From NCBI GenBank assembly GCA_027604505.1, contig JADIIX010000012.1:1-64000 (forward strand): a DNA stretch of 64,000 bases. The letters run 5' to 3'. Origin of the DNA: Gonapodya sp. JEL0774. Taxonomy: Eukaryota; Monoblepharomycota; Monoblepharidomycetes; Monoblepharidales; Gonapodyaceae. Under the pieces are notes generated by a model, which worked only from the letters and a program-made list of their open reading frames with translations, was not told the origin of the DNA and ran no database searches. The position numbers and the translations under genes are program-made. The first letter of the stretch is position 1. Every line of letters begins with the position of its first letter. Positions 62,300-64,000 of the stretch are shown in pieces.

Positions 62300-62562
62300 A
62301 ATGTGACTTCGCGGTTGTAAACCATTACATTTAACTATCATTGTCAAATATTCATTGCATTGTATATATACCCACATTTTGATTGTCACCTAATGTATGT
62401 CAAGAGAAGGACTCTTTACTATTTCTCGATTTGCTTTGCCTCTGTATGATCGTCACTCCACTTGCTGGATAGGCGACTTTCTTGGAGTCGCGAGCACGTG
62501 ATCGGATCGTAATGGCTCGTATCATTCATCACCTGCAATCGAGCGAAGAGTCCATCACTCAT
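62300..62562. other. Convergent 3' spacer
   Basis: About 260 bp between the dynein stop and the 3' end of the phosphatase gene. It is AT-rich, with TATATATA near 62363, and has no gene-like content. Confidence 0.4.
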
Positions 62563-63959
62563 CTATTCAAGCGAGAATCCACGCGGTAGGATTGACAAGA
62601 GGGGGCAGATGTTCACGTAAGGTGAATTTGATGAGGGTTCCCAGAAGCGCAAGACACAGAGGACGCCGTTAGTTTGACCACGCCCACGCAAGCCAAAAAC
62701 GGAGGGTAAACATAACACTGATATCGAGCTTACCTTCATGTCCAAGATGTTGAGACAGCATGGTTGCTGATCGAGATGGTCACGATACCGACGGAGATCG
62801 AAGCCCAAAAACGAACCCTACTGCGGAAATGCATATTATTCGTTCCTTTGCGAAAAAAGAACCATGGGTACCACCCACGATGAGCAATCGGATGGTGGCT
62901 TTGTGGCTGACAACGAGAACTGTTTCTCCCGGGTGGAGTTTCGCGATCTTGCGGATGCAAGGGAGGGAGCGGTTAAGCACCTGGGAGGGGTTCACGGAGC
63001 ACATAGAGGTGACCTGAGCGGTATACTAAAGAGTGCTTAAAGGTACGTTTCACGTACGGAGAGACCAGTTTCCCCACCTGGGGGTGCGTCTGAGGAGGTT
63101 GATAGGGGGGGTGGGAAGTGTTTCAGTTTGTTGGTGAGCACGTGCGCTCCCAGGCATTTCTTCGCTCTGAGAAGGTGAATGGCGCTCACATGTAAACGGA
63201 TCACTGTCCCACTCTTTGTACTCCTCAGCGTTGGCAGCTTGGACTTCTGCCCGAGTTTTCTGGGTAAAGTATTGGAAAGGACCAGTCGTCGAAGTGGATG
63301 CGTGATCGAAGGGCCAATGGACCAGTGCCAATGAGTTGGCGGCAATGCGTTAGGTATTGCGGCACCTTGCGAGCCGGAACTGAAAAGTTAAGGATGACTC
63401 ACCCCTTCCTGGGACGCAGAGTAACTGATTTGGTTAAAAACACAACAGAAAATCTGAGATTCGAACAGTCTCCACTCACCCATTTTCCATGATCGATCTC
63501 TTTCAAACCATCCATTACTTGCACAGGCAGGGGGTCAATATCGTTTCTTTCAGAGAGGATGGTTTTGGCAGTAGTTATGCATCGGTCCATTGGCGAGGCA
63601 TATACGGCTGCGATGGAAGTTCCAGCGAGGCGTATTCCGAGAGCTTAATGAAAGCAGTGCGCACATGTTCGAGACAGTTTCTCCCTGTCGCAGGTCGTCA
63701 AGGCACATGTTGAGGAACACACCTTTAGCCTGCGACTTGCCGACATCGCTGAGGGCGACATTCGTGGATCCTGCAAACCTATCTTCTGCCGAAAGTTCAG
63801 TGGCTTCACAATAAAAGAGGGTCCCCGAATACAACATTCAGTGATAGTGATAGGAAGGATGTGAATCCGTAGCCTGTCTGGCCCCAAAACGGCGATGAAT
63901 GCTGGCTAGCAGTAAATACCTCCATGGCGGACGAGGAGAATGCGCGTGCGTGGTGCCAT
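62563..63959 (-). CDS. Histidine phosphatase, phosphoglycerate-mutase-like
   Basis: Member of the histidine-acid (PGAM/GpmB-like) phosphatase branch. Exon 1 (63920-63959) gives MAPRTRILLVRHG, with the phospho-accepting His in RHG. The next exon has ATELSAEDRFAGSTNVALSD, then GIRLAGTSIAAVYASPMDRC, GLKEIDHGKW, a 6-nt exon (EG), KTRAEVQAANAEEYKEW, APPGGETGLS, and VLNRSLPCIRKIAKL with LVVSHKATIRLLI carrying the second catalytic His. The end is LGFDLRRYRDHLDQQPCCLN. The second-His motif has Lys where relatives usually have Gly (SHG). No targeting signal is seen. The substrate cannot be told; phosphoglycerate or another sugar phosphate is possible. The exact 3' end after NILDMK is uncertain because two frames compete there. 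Confidence 0.8.
63403..63408 (-). other. 6-nt microexon (codes Glu-Gly) in phosphatase gene
   Basis: Sense sequence GAAGGG between acceptor GTCCCAG and donor GTGAGT. The upstream intron is 63409-63479 (71 nt) and the downstream intron 63260-63402 (143 nt). Phases are 0 on both sides. Together with the flanking exons it gives DHGKW-EG-KTRAEV, matching the family motif DHGxWEGxTRxEV. Skipping it would delete two conserved residues without a frameshift. Confidence 0.8.
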
Positions 63960-64000
63960 TGTGTCGATTTTGCAAAGGATGTCACTCGAGTGAATTGGAA

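Overview
The window is nuclear DNA of an intron-rich, compact eukaryote, most likely a zoosporic (chytrid-like) fungus. It combines fungal hallmarks (a Pma1-type plasma-membrane proton ATPase, a fused trehalose synthase/phosphatase, a fungal-style beta-adaptin) with an axonemal outer-arm dynein heavy chain, which only flagellated fungi keep. Introns are mostly 50-150 nt with GTRNGT donors and short pyrimidine tracts. Intergenic distances are often only 150-700 bp. The clade call is inference from gene content; no rRNA or other phylogenetic marker is present.

Layout, left to right. Positions 1-85 are a GC homopolymer-like block that looks like assembly debris. A partial minus-strand gene (unknown product) starts at 811 and diverges from a large ATR/Mec1 checkpoint kinase gene (967-11643, +). 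It is followed in the same direction by an ELL-type RNA polymerase II elongation factor (11824-14214, +). Two tRNA-maturation genes lie in tandem on the minus strand: TRM5 (14661-18030) and CCA1 (18292-21782). Both proteins carry an N-terminal presequence-like extension followed by a second in-frame Met, suggesting dual mitochondrial and cytosolic/nuclear supply. A 10-N gap inside GC junk falls in a TRM5 intron, so the coding sequence survives. Next come an unrecognised minus gene (22377-23005) and a divergent L-2-hydroxyglutarate dehydrogenase (23231-24753, +). A 2.7 kb stretch without a convincing gene follows, then the proton ATPase (27485-31570, +).

The right half holds a membrane-anchored prolyl 4-hydroxylase (32045-33245, -) diverging from a 267-residue protein with five CxxC knuckles that I do not recognise (33507-34572, +). 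It continues with a bifunctional trehalose-6-phosphate synthase/phosphatase (35775-39661, -), the AP-1/AP-2 beta-adaptin (40574-44924, -) and a hydratase-2-type enoyl-CoA hydratase (45108-46263, -). The gamma-type outer-arm dynein heavy chain spans 15.3 kb (46998-62299, +), and a histidine-phosphatase (phosphoglycerate-mutase-like) gene ends the window (62563-63959, -).

The most unusual structural signal is repeated use of extremely short exons. Reading frames and family motifs are restored only if a 6-nt exon (63403-63408), an 18-nt exon (38969-38986) and several 23-29-nt exons are spliced in. I saw no CRISPR array, rRNA, tRNA or transposon. The genes do not form one pathway; the only functional neighbours are TRM5 and CCA1.
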